Of a stretch of 27,622 nt of DNA, positions 15,826-22,038 are shown piece after piece. How positions within the stretch are numbered: the first letter of the stretch is position 1; every line of letters begins with the position of its first letter. Both the position numbers and the translations under genes were made by a program. This stretch comes from SUG1106 sp964651095 (GTDB taxonomy: Bacteria; Bacillota; Clostridia; Peptostreptococcales; Anaerovoracaceae), in the NCBI GenBank assembly GCA_964651095.1, contig CAZYWO010000018.1, forward strand, positions 1-27,622, written 5' to 3'. The notes beneath the pieces are model-generated. The model was given only the letters and a program-made list of their open reading frames with translations, did no database searches and was not told the DNA's origin.

Positions 15826-16820
15826 CAGTGCGCTCCTCCTATAATTTCTTTTAACTCTTTTATTCCATACTTTTCCATTGCTCTTGGCAAATCCTCGATA
15901 ATGTCCCTGCTTGCAAAAGGATTTATTAGGTTGGCCGCGCCTATTTCCACGGCGGTAGCTCCTGCCAGCATCATTTCAATTACTTCTTCCGCATTTGATA
16001 CGCCGCCCATTCCTACAACCGGAATTTTTACCGCGTCGTAAACCTGATAAACCATGCGAAGCGCCACCGGCAAAATTGCATGACCGCTGAAACCTCCCAT
16101 TTTATTGGCGATTACGGGTTTTCTGGTCTTAATATCTATTCTCATTCCAAGCAAAGTGTTAATCAGACTGATACCGTCTGCTCCTGCCGACTCGCATGCC
16201 ATTGCGATTTCTCCAATATCAGTCACATTCGGCGAAAGTTTTATGAGGATAGGTTTTTCAGTTACTTTTCTTACGGCTGAAGTCACTTCCGACGCCGCCT
16301 TTGGCGATGTACCGAAAGCCATACCTCCTCCGTGTACATTGGGGCAGCTTATATTTATTTCAAACCAGCCTATATGCTTGCTTGCCTGCTCGTTGTTTTC
16401 CAGTCTTTCCACAGTCTGTACATAATCCTCAACGCTGAATCCGCTTACGTTTGCCATTACGGGTTTATGGAAAACTTTCGCCATTTTGGGTATCTCTTTT
16501 TCAATTACTTTATCCACTCCCGGATTTTGCAATCCTACAGCGTTTATCATGCCATCGGGACATTCTGCAATTCTCGGAGTAGGATTCCCAAAACGCGGTT
16601 TGAGTGTGGTTCCCTTAAATGAAAATGTTCCAAGGCAATTTATGTCATAAAGTTCTGCGAATTCATATCCGTATCCGAAAGTCCCCGAAGCCGGTATTAC
16701 AGGGTTATCCATAGTGATTTTGCAAAGCTCAACTTGAGTGTTTATTTTTTGATTCTGTGCCGACTTACTCTCTGAATTTTGACTTTTCGCCGATTCGCTT
16801 TTTACAGTTGAATCTACCAT
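15825..16820 (-). CDS. pyrD: Dihydroorotate dehydrogenase, class 1B catalytic subunit
   Basis: FMN enzyme that oxidises dihydroorotate to orotate, passing electrons to PyrK. The start at 16820 is chosen because GAGAGG precedes it and ATGGTAG overlaps the pyrK stop by 7 nt; an in-frame upstream ATG at 16859 lies deep inside pyrK. The 331-aa product shows NPVIPASGTFGYG, NAVGLQNPG, NISCPNVHGGG with the catalytic Cys159, LIKLSPNVTDI and VVGMGGVSNAEEV. An extra hydrophilic N-terminal tail of about 25 residues, rich in Ser, Lys, Gln and Asn, precedes the TIM barrel and is not part of the usual family. The adjacent PyrK marks it as class 1B (NAD-linked). Confidence 0.95.
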   Translation of the reverse strand: MVDSTVKSESAKSQNSESKSAQNQKINTQVELCKITMDNPVIPASGTFGYGYEFAELYDINCLGTFSFKGTTLKPRFGNPTPRIAECPDGMINAVGLQNPGVDKVIEKEIPKMAKVFHKPVMANVSGFSVEDYVQTVERLENNEQASKHIGWFEINISCPNVHGGGMAFGTSPKAASEVTSAVRKVTEKPILIKLSPNVTDIGEIAMACESAGADGISLINTLLGMRIDIKTRKPVIANKMGGFSGHAILPVALRMVYQVYDAVKIPVVGMGGVSNAEEVIEMMLAGATAVEIGAANLINPFASRDIIEDLPRAMEKYGIKELKEIIGGAH

Positions 16821-17557
16821 ATGATTTCCTCTCTTTCCAGAACGGGGCCGTCTTTGCAAATTCTCTTATTGCCGTACTTAGTCTTACATGAACATCCCAT
16901 ACATGCTCCAAAGCCGCAGCCCATTCTTTCTTCAAAGCTATACTGTCCAGAGGTTTTGCCGATTGCCTCAATTGCTTTAAACATTGCCATAGGACCGCAG
17001 GTGAAAAAATATGAGTAGTCCAAATTCTTCATCACATCCGTAACAAATCCCTTGTTTCCAACGCTTCCGTCAGCAGTGGCTATATAAACCTTTATCCCCA
17101 GTTCTTCAAATTCGGATTTATAGAAAACCTCATCTTTGCTATTAAAACCCAAAATTACCTGAATCTCCCGCTGTCTGCAATCCTTTTCTGTAAGAAGCGT
17201 TTTGGCAAGTCCATACATAGGAGGAACTCCTGCACCTCCGCCTATAAGCAGCGGTCTTTCACCTGCCTTGCTTACGTCATAGCCGTTTCCGAGTCCTGTA
17301 AGTATGTCAAGCTGCTGTCCGCAGGTCATTTCAGCCATGGCTTCAGTTCCCATTCCTACAATCTTGTAGATGATCGTCAATTCCTCGCCATTATAATCGC
17401 ACACTGAAATGGGCCTTCTCAGGAAGAAGTCATGCAGCTTGATATTTACAAACTGTCCCGGAGCACTCATTCCTTCTGTGTCTCCCAAAAGAGCCATTTT
17501 CATGGTATTCTTAGCTATTACAATATTTTCTTTTATTTCAAAAATTCCCTGTTTCAT
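16814..17557 (-). CDS. pyrK: Dihydroorotate dehydrogenase electron transfer subunit
   Basis: Iron-sulfur flavoprotein that carries electrons from PyrD to NAD. The 247-aa product has a FAD-binding RRPISVCD (residues 47-54), a nucleotide-binding LLIGGGAGVPPMYGLAK near residue 103, FFTCGPMAM, and a [2Fe-2S] site formed by Cys214, Cys219, Cys222 and Cys234 (GCGFGACMGCSC...C). The start at 17557 follows AACGGAGAAGTGA. It lies 41 nt after pyrC, and its 3' end overlaps the pyrD start. Confidence 0.96.
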   Translation of the reverse strand: MKQGIFEIKENIVIAKNTMKMALLGDTEGMSAPGQFVNIKLHDFFLRRPISVCDYNGEELTIIYKIVGMGTEAMAEMTCGQQLDILTGLGNGYDVSKAGERPLLIGGGAGVPPMYGLAKTLLTEKDCRQREIQVILGFNSKDEVFYKSEFEELGIKVYIATADGSVGNKGFVTDVMKNLDYSYFFTCGPMAMFKAIEAIGKTSGQYSFEERMGCGFGACMGCSCKTKYGNKRICKDGPVLEREEIIW

Positions 17558-17598
17558 TCACTTCTCCGTTTCAGAGTTTTATTAAATCTCTCTTGAAT

Positions 17599-18801
17599 TT
17601 AAGGATTCAGTCTCCATACTTCTTTTCCACCTGCCACATTGAGCAGACACTTTCCGCAGACTTTCTCTCCGTCAAAAGGCGTCGCTCTGCCTTTAGTAGC
17701 AAATTTTTCAGGATCAATCGTATAGGTTTCTCCCAGTTCCCAGACTGCATAATCTCCGCTTTCCTCGGCAGCAGGCAGTCCAAAACGTTTTCTTGGATTT
17801 TCGCTCATAAATTTAATCAGATGTTCTATTGTGAAAACTCCCGTTTTAACCAGCTTTGTATATAGAATCGGGAAGGCTGTTTCAAGCCCTACTACTCCCA
17901 TGGCGCTGTCTTTAAGTCCCTTTGATTTTTCTTCTCTGCTATGAGGTGCGTGGTCTGTTGCAATCATATCTATGGTTCCGTCAAGGAGCCCCTCTATGAG
18001 CGCCTTGCGGTCTTCTTCACTTCTGATTGGCGGATTCATTTTAAAACGCCCGTCTTCCTGCAAAATTTGGTCGTTGAGCACCAGATAGTGGGGAGCTGTC
18101 TCGCAGGTCACGTCAACTCCTCTTGCTTTTGCTCTGCGAATTACTTCTACGCTTTCTTTGGCGGACACGTGACACACGTGGTATGCGCAGCCTGTCTCCT
18201 GTGCAAGTTTCAGGTCTCTTTCAATAGGTTTCCATTCGCTTTCAGAAGAAATCCCTTTATGACCGTGAGTTTTTGCATATATTCCGTCATGAATATATCC
18301 TCCGGCTCTCAATTCCATATCTTCACAATGTGCAACTATTATTTTGCCTAGAGATTTTGCGCGAATCATGGCTTCTTTCATCAAAGATTCGTCGTTTAAA
18401 CCGACTCCGTCATCGCTGAAGCCGATTACATAAGGAGCCATCCCTTCTAAATCGGCAAGTTCTTTTCCCTTTTCACCCACTGTAATCGAGCCGTAAGGGA
18501 TTACTCTGATAACAGCGTCTTTTTCTATGATGTCCAACTGTAGTTTTAAGTTTTGATAATTATCAGGTACAGGATTTAGGTTAGGCATTGTGCATACCAA
18601 TGAGTAGCCGCCTCGTGCCGCTGCCAAAGTTCCTGTCTTTATAGTCTCCTTATTAAAAAATCCCGGCTCTCGTAAATGAACGTGTACATCTACAAAAGAA
18701 GGGATAATGATAGTGTCTTTATTAAGTTGTGAAACAAGGGCTTCAATTTCCCTCATAGTCGTTTCTTTTAAGTTATCTGTTTTCAGATAAAGATTTTTCA
18801 T
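17599..18801 (-). CDS. pyrC: Dihydroorotase
   Basis: Cyclises carbamoyl aspartate to dihydroorotate. The 400-aa zinc amidohydrolase has the HxH motif in FVDVHVHLREPG (His40, His42), AHCED (His158), CHVSA (His211), and the catalytic Asp283 in ATDHAPHSREEK; GFSDDG lies at 127-132. CTMPNLNP and NPPIR are dihydroorotase-specific. The N-terminus is short compared with class I enzymes, so part of the usual beta-sandwich is reduced. The ATG at 18801 follows CGGAGAGAACAAAA. It is the first gene of the pyr operon, directly behind the structured leader and its terminator. Confidence 0.96.
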   Translation of the reverse strand: MKNLYLKTDNLKETTMREIEALVSQLNKDTIIIPSFVDVHVHLREPGFFNKETIKTGTLAAARGGYSLVCTMPNLNPVPDNYQNLKLQLDIIEKDAVIRVIPYGSITVGEKGKELADLEGMAPYVIGFSDDGVGLNDESLMKEAMIRAKSLGKIIVAHCEDMELRAGGYIHDGIYAKTHGHKGISSESEWKPIERDLKLAQETGCAYHVCHVSAKESVEVIRRAKARGVDVTCETAPHYLVLNDQILQEDGRFKMNPPIRSEEDRKALIEGLLDGTIDMIATDHAPHSREEKSKGLKDSAMGVVGLETAFPILYTKLVKTGVFTIEHLIKFMSENPRKRFGLPAAEESGDYAVWELGETYTIDPEKFATKGRATPFDGEKVCGKCLLNVAGGKEVWRLNP

Positions 18802-18821
18802 TTTTGTTCTCTCCGATAAAT

Positions 18822-18845
18822 AAAAAAACTTGCCTTATCGGCAAG
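18822..18845 (-). terminator. Intrinsic terminator in the pyrC leader
   Basis: On the minus strand CTTGCC-GATAA-GGCAAG is a perfect 6-bp stem followed by TTTTTTT (18828-18822), ending 20 nt before the pyrC start codon. Its 5' arm is also the 3' strand of the leader's closing helix, so the two cannot form together. Confidence 0.85.
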
Positions 18846-18955
18846 CTTATGTTCATAAAACCTGCGGGCGCACTGCCAAATGTTCTCGAAACGTTTAAAA
18901 TCGAGACTCCACGCATAATACTCCCCACTAAACCTTATATGACCATCTTGCCGAT
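18837..18955 (-). ncRNA. Structured pyrC leader RNA, riboswitch-like, class unknown
   Basis: Over 119 nt the RNA is closed by ATCGGCAAG (18955-18947) pairing with CTTGCCGAT (18845-18837), 9 perfect base pairs. Inside, GGTCATATAA can pair with GTTTTATGAAC with two internal mismatches, GTGGG with CCCGC, and TCTCGA (18906-18901) with TCGAGA (18889-18884). The 11-nt hairpin loop contains TAAAC, complementary to an upstream GTTTA, so a pseudoknot is possible. CGATA-CAGAGA-TATCG just upstream (18967-18952) can compete for the 5' strand. No PyrR binding-loop consensus was found, and it does not match the riboswitch consensus sequences I can recall. If folding is ligand-favoured, it would prevent termination (ON). 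Confidence 0.6.
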
Positions 18956-18991
18956 ATCTCTGTATCGCCTTAAAGATTTATTCTATAGAGC

Positions 18992-19021
18992 ATAATACCA
19001 TAAGGTTAACTGGTGTGTCAA
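18992..19021 (-). promoter_or_regulatory. Promoter of the pyrimidine operon
   Basis: TTGACA (19021-19016), 18-nt spacer and TATTAT (18997-18992) on the minus strand. Predicted start is near 18985, giving a leader of about 185 nt before pyrC. Confidence 0.75.
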
Positions 19022-19349
19022 TAATAGGTTTTGGATTTATAAAATTTTCTTTTCAGGTTCGCAAACATGCGTTATACCTACGTTAAATAAAATTTAAGTA
19101 TCTGAGCAGTATATTTCCGTCCGGCTGAAATTATTGACAAACCACATTGTTAAATGTGATTTGTCAATTTTGATCTTTGAAACAGCTTGAGTTTCCAATA
19201 TTTCGACATGCTTCGACCCACATTGTTGATAAAACACCGGATTTTATGTAATTTCGTCAATATGTAATTGTTTCTCCGTGTCTGCCATTGTCCGGTACTC
19301 AAAAAGGTTCACGGGCAATCTCACGAGTAAAATAGCTTAGAAGCCCTAA
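19022..19349. other. Intergenic region between the pyr promoter and the amidohydrolase gene
   Basis: No gene is supported: all frames are broken by stops and none has a ribosome binding site. It holds the hairpin at 19134-19167. CCACATTGTT occurs twice (near 19142 and 19218), both times following a GAC-containing stretch. It may be relic sequence, but I cannot identify a source. Confidence 0.4.
19134..19167. repeat. AT-rich 34-nt inverted repeat downstream of the amidohydrolase gene
   Basis: TTGACAAA pairs with TTTGTCAA, and CACAT with ATGTG, around TGTTAA with one C-A mismatch. Each outer arm reads TTGACAAA, like a -35 box, on either strand. Low GC and the lack of a clean T-run argue against a classical terminator; an operator or a mobile-element remnant is possible. 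Confidence 0.55.
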
Positions 19350-20636
19350 TTATATTTCCAGAAATTTATCCAGTTCTGCTTCCACTTGAGGCATCTTTTT
19401 CACCTTAGGATTGTCAAAAATCTTTCCCCGAGTTACTACCATACTGATGTTTCGCAAAGCTTGCAAATCGTCGAGAGGGTTCTTAGCGGTTACCACAAAA
19501 TCAGCATCTTTGCCTTCTTCAATTGAACCCGTCACATCGCCAAGTCCGGCAAGCTGAGCGTTTAACTTGGTTGCCGTATAAAGTGCAAAACCATTGGATA
19601 CACCGCAATAATTATGAAAGTAATTAAGTTCACGCCACATATCATATTGCGTAATGTACGGACATCCCGTATCAGTTCCCAGACCCACCGGGATTCCGTT
19701 TGCAAGGCAAGTTTTAGCGCAATCAATTATTCCTTCAAATACAATCTCTCCGTTATACTGCTCCACCTCTGAAACATTGCTTACGGATCTGTCAAATCTG
19801 GCAAAAGGCAGCGCCGGTGAAAGTGTCGCAATATGACAAGCATTGTTTTCTTTAAAAAGTCTTATGATTTCTTCATCAGGTTTAGCTCCATGCTCGATGG
19901 TATCTACCCCGTTTTCCAGTGCGCAAAGTACACCTTCCGGACTCTCCACATGAGCAGCTACTTTAAGTCCGCGTTTGTGGGCTTCTCCGCAGGCTGCTTT
20001 TACGTACTCAGCAGGCATTTTTAATTCTCCCGGTTCGCCTTTGGCTTTAGCATCCAAAACTCCGCCTGTAATCATGAGCTTAATTATATCGGCGCCCTCT
20101 TCGGCGATTTTACTTACATACATTACGGCTTCCTCAGCGCTGTCAGCTACGTAAGCAAGCGAATGTGCCATATGCCCGCCCTCTACAGAAATTGCCATGT
20201 TTGAGGCTACAATTCTTGGTCCGTCGTATTTCCCTGCATTTATTCTGTCTCGTATAGTCGTGTCATAGTTTAAAACGCCGCCCATCGTGCGAATTGTGGT
20301 AACGCCGCTCATAAGTTGAGTTCTGGCATATCCGGCACACATTTTAATAGTAAGTTTTCTTAGTAACTCATTGCTTGTAAGAATCTTAACCAGTTTTACA
20401 TTGTCCGACTGTTTTTTCTTGGGTTTGCCGTTGGCAGGCAAATGTACGTGCATGTTGATAAGTCCCGGCATTATATATTTTCCTGCTAAATCTACTATCT
20501 CATATCCCTTAATATCCGCATCTTTTGAAACAATTTTTTCAATCTTTTCCCCATTTGTCAAAATAATTTTTCCCGTCTGCGGCGTCATATTTTCCAAGCC
20601 ATCAAGAATTATTCCGTTAATGTATGCGTATTTCAC
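19350..20636 (-). CDS. Metal-dependent amidohydrolase, imidazolonepropionase/Xaa-Pro dipeptidase-like (COG1228 type)
   Basis: Amidohydrolase superfamily enzyme of 428 aa; substrate unknown. The barrel metal site is complete: His63 and His65 in LINMHVHLPANG, a candidate bridging Lys in IIKLMITGGV, AAHVESPEG, TIEHGAKPDEE, and the Asp in GLGTDTGCP. It has a small N-terminal beta domain (YINGIILDG, KYIMPG) and a matching C-terminal part (GSIEEGKDADFVVTAKNPL). Relatives act on imidazolone propionate, cyclic dipeptides or aryldialkylphosphate-type substrates, so prediction is unsafe. There is no signal peptide, so it is cytoplasmic. The GTG start at 20636 follows GGAGGTAAAAA. It stands alone, with its own promoter under a palindrome, divergent from the glycine-riboswitch transporter. 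Confidence 0.85.
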   Translation of the reverse strand: MKYAYINGIILDGLENMTPQTGKIILTNGEKIEKIVSKDADIKGYEIVDLAGKYIMPGLINMHVHLPANGKPKKKQSDNVKLVKILTSNELLRKLTIKMCAGYARTQLMSGVTTIRTMGGVLNYDTTIRDRINAGKYDGPRIVASNMAISVEGGHMAHSLAYVADSAEEAVMYVSKIAEEGADIIKLMITGGVLDAKAKGEPGELKMPAEYVKAACGEAHKRGLKVAAHVESPEGVLCALENGVDTIEHGAKPDEEIIRLFKENNACHIATLSPALPFARFDRSVSNVSEVEQYNGEIVFEGIIDCAKTCLANGIPVGLGTDTGCPYITQYDMWRELNYFHNYCGVSNGFALYTATKLNAQLAGLGDVTGSIEEGKDADFVVTAKNPLDDLQALRNISMVVTRGKIFDNPKVKKMPQVEAELDKFLEI

Positions 20637-20722
20637 TTTTTACCTCCGGTTATACAAATTATGAATTATATTTTGCTTTACGCTCAAGGTGTTGGAATTT
20701 TTATCAGTTCTTCCTACATTAT

Positions 20723-20737
20723 ATGTTATTATAACAT
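20723..20737. promoter_or_regulatory. Operator-like palindrome over the amidohydrolase promoter
   Basis: ATGTTAT-T-ATAACAT is a perfect 7+1+7 inverted repeat whose centre is the TATAAT box on the minus strand. The position fits repressor binding. It resembles the 7-1-7 layout of Fur/PerR-type boxes, but the sequence is not a clear match, so no regulator is named. Confidence 0.5.
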
Positions 20738-20756
20738 TTGAGATTTTCACTTACAA
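20728..20756 (-). promoter_or_regulatory. Promoter for the amidohydrolase gene
   Basis: TTGTAA (20756-20751), 17-nt spacer and TATAAT (20733-20728) on the minus strand. The predicted leader is about 85 nt. Confidence 0.6.
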
Positions 20757-20762
20757 GCGTCT

Positions 20763-20796
20763 ATAATTGTACACTTATCCACGTTTGTACAATTAT
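20763..20796. repeat. Inverted repeat with 11-nt arms in the divergent intergenic region
   Basis: ATAATTGTACA (20763-20773) and TGTACAATTAT (20786-20796) are perfect inverted arms 12 nt apart, centre-to-centre about two helical turns. Each arm contains TTGTACA. It lies between the two divergent promoters, which fits a binding site for a dimeric or tetrameric regulator. Confidence 0.55.
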
Positions 20797-20831
20797 CTAT
20801 GTTGAGGCTGTTTTATATAATTTTCATCAAT

Positions 20832-20860
20832 TTGACAATCCTTTTTTCGGATGGTATACT
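20832..20860 (+). promoter_or_regulatory. Promoter of the glycine-riboswitch transporter unit
   Basis: TTGACA (20832-20837), a 17-nt spacer and TATACT (20855-20860). Predicted start is near 20867, about 13 nt before the riboswitch. Confidence 0.8.
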
Positions 20861-20879
20861 TTGGCGTATCAAAATAAAA

Positions 20880-20941
20880 AAACGGGAGAGCGCATTAAGA
20901 TGCCGCCGAAGGTGCAAAACTCTCAGGCAAAAGGACCGTTT
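20880..20941 (+). promoter_or_regulatory. Glycine riboswitch, single aptamer
   Basis: AAACGG (20880-20885) and CCGTTT (20936-20941) form the closing helix. Between them are the conserved GGGAGAG, GCCGCCGAAGGUGCAAA and CUCUCAGGCAAAAGGAC elements of the glycine aptamer. Only one aptamer is present; singletons often use a small helper stem next to it. The expression platform is unclear: a CAAAAG/CTTTTG stem can form just downstream, and the ribosome binding site GGGGAGG lies about 25 nt after the aptamer. ON or OFF logic cannot be decided by reading. Confidence 0.93.
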
Positions 20942-20978
20942 AGCTTTTGTAAATTCTTTTTGTCGGGGAGGTTTTTTT

Positions 20979-21614
20979 GTGTCTATAAATCTTTTGTTAT
21001 TTTTCGAGTTAATAGGAACTGTCGCATTTGCCATATCCGGCGCCATGACAGGCGTGCAGAAAAGAATGGATATTCTTGGTGTGATTATTTTAGGACTTAC
21101 TACTGCTGTGGGCGGCGGTGTTATACGAGATCTTATTTTAGGAATTACACCGCCTGATACGTTCAGAAACCCAATCTACGCTTCTTTTGCCGTCGTCACT
21201 GCCATAGTGGTGTTTTTACCTAGTGTTTACAAGTTTTTTATGAAAAAGCAGCATCTGTATGATATGCTTATGCTTTGGATGGATTCAATAGGGCTGGGTA
21301 TTTTCACTGTTGTAGGTATTCAGGTAGCATACAGTGTTAACGGAGAGCATGGTATGTTTCTTATGATTTTCGTAGGGGTTGTTACCGGAGTAGGCGGCGG
21401 AGTGCTAAGAGATATTATGGCAGGCGACAAGCCATATATTTTCATAAAACATTTTTATGCCAGCGCCTCTCTCATAGGCGCATTTGTATGTACTATTATG
21501 TGGGAAAGTTTAGGCGAAGCTTATGCTATGGTTATAGGGACTTTAGTGGTTGTAACGCTTCGCTTGTGTGCCGCACATTTCAGATGGAGCCTGCCTAAGC
21601 CTGATTTCCATTGA
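20979..21614 (+). CDS. TRIC/UPF0126 family membrane protein, probable glycine-linked transporter
   Basis: The start is GTG at 20979, behind GGGGAGG with a 7-nt spacer and downstream of the riboswitch; an upstream in-frame ATG at 20799 would read through the riboswitch and is rejected. The 211-aa product has about seven hydrophobic helices and an internal duplication typical of UPF0126/TRIC: AVGGGVIRDLILG in the first half and GVGGGVLRDIMAGDKP in the second, each a glycine-rich helix with an RD pair. Family members include cation channels, and those controlled by glycine riboswitches are often annotated as glycine transporters. The riboswitch here supports a glycine role, though substrate and direction are not shown. 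A small ORF follows directly. Confidence 0.9.
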   Translation: MSINLLLFFELIGTVAFAISGAMTGVQKRMDILGVIILGLTTAVGGGVIRDLILGITPPDTFRNPIYASFAVVTAIVVFLPSVYKFFMKKQHLYDMLMLWMDSIGLGIFTVVGIQVAYSVNGEHGMFLMIFVGVVTGVGGGVLRDIMAGDKPYIFIKHFYASASLIGAFVCTIMWESLGEAYAMVIGTLVVVTLRLCAAHFRWSLPKPDFH

Positions 21615-21634
21615 AGATACGAGAAAATTGTTGT

Positions 21635-21799
21635 ATGTATGCAATTTGTATTTTATTAGGAGCTATTGGTACGCTTGATACTTTGGAGGAGCAGCTAAAC
21701 ATACCGTTTGAGTATAGTTTTAGTGTAGTGATTTTGATTTTCTTAGTACTGGGAATAATATGGGGAATTATTGAATTGCATCAAAACAAACGTTTTTGA
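21635..21799 (+). CDS. Possible small membrane protein downstream of the TRIC gene
   Basis: A 54-aa reading frame starts MYAICILLGAIG at 21635. It could begin instead at TTG 21611, which overlaps the TRIC stop codon. Two hydrophobic segments (about residues 1-14 and 27-46, IPFEYSFSVVILIF then LGIIWGIIEL) are joined by a short acidic loop (DTLEEQL); the tail is HQNKRF. No good Shine-Dalgarno sequence precedes either start, so expression would rely on coupling to the TRIC gene. It ends 39 nt before a terminator. The family is not recognised. Confidence 0.45.
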   Translation: MYAICILLGAIGTLDTLEEQLNIPFEYSFSVVILIFLVLGIIWGIIELHQNKRF

Positions 21800-21838
21800 A
21801 TTAAATAAGAGGATTATTATAGAAACGTAGTCCAAGAA

Positions 21839-21868
21839 AAAAACCAACGGCTGAAACCGTTGGTTTTT
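21839..21868. terminator. Bidirectional terminator between the TRIC unit and tRNA-Arg
   Basis: AAAAACCAACGG and CCGTTGGTTTTT form a perfect 12-bp hairpin around CTGAAA. The plus strand has the T-run for the TRIC transcript; the minus strand reads into TTTTTTT, which ends the tRNA transcript 12 nt after its CCA. Confidence 0.9.
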
Positions 21869-21879
21869 CTTTACCTTTT

Positions 21880-21955
21880 TGGTGTCCCGCAGGGGAATCG
21901 AACCCCCAACCTCCTCATTCGGAGTGAGTCACTCTATCCGTTGAGCTAACGGGAC
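21880..21955 (-). tRNA. tRNA-Arg (anticodon CCG)
   Basis: A 76-nt cloverleaf on the minus strand: acceptor GTCCCGT/GCGGGAC, D arm GCTC/GAGT, anticodon loop CTCCGAA with CCG at the anticodon (reads CGG), variable loop AGGTT, T arm GGGGG-TTCGATT-CCCCT, discriminator A and an encoded CCA. The top anticodon-stem pair (A27-G43) is a mismatch. A terminator follows; no clear promoter was found in the 80 nt upstream. Confidence 0.95.
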
Positions 21956-22038
21956 ACGTTTTTTAATTTCGACAGCGAATGTACGTAAGAGGGCTTGATA
22001 ATATTAAAATATTTAAAAATATTTAAACTCTTCACACG

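Noticed and set aside
15637..16041. Plus-strand frame of 134 codons across the pyrF/pyrD junction
   Set aside because: Lies opposite two certain genes and spans their junction; composition is that of an antisense frame.
17941..18351. Plus-strand frame of 136 codons inside pyrC
   Set aside because: Antisense to conserved dihydroorotase motifs; no ribosome binding site.
18837..18955. PyrR-binding attenuator in the pyrC leader
   Set aside because: I looked for the conserved PyrR loop sequence (UCCAGAGAGGCU-like) and did not find it; the architecture is closed by a long helix instead.
20799..20978. Upstream ATG extension of the TRIC protein
   Set aside because: The extra 60 codons are promoter and riboswitch sequence; the GTG at 20979 has the proper ribosome binding site and the family-like N-terminus.
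20738..21157. Plus-strand frame of 139 codons over the divergent region and TRIC start
   Set aside because: It would read through the promoter and glycine riboswitch, in a different frame from TRIC, with no ribosome binding site.
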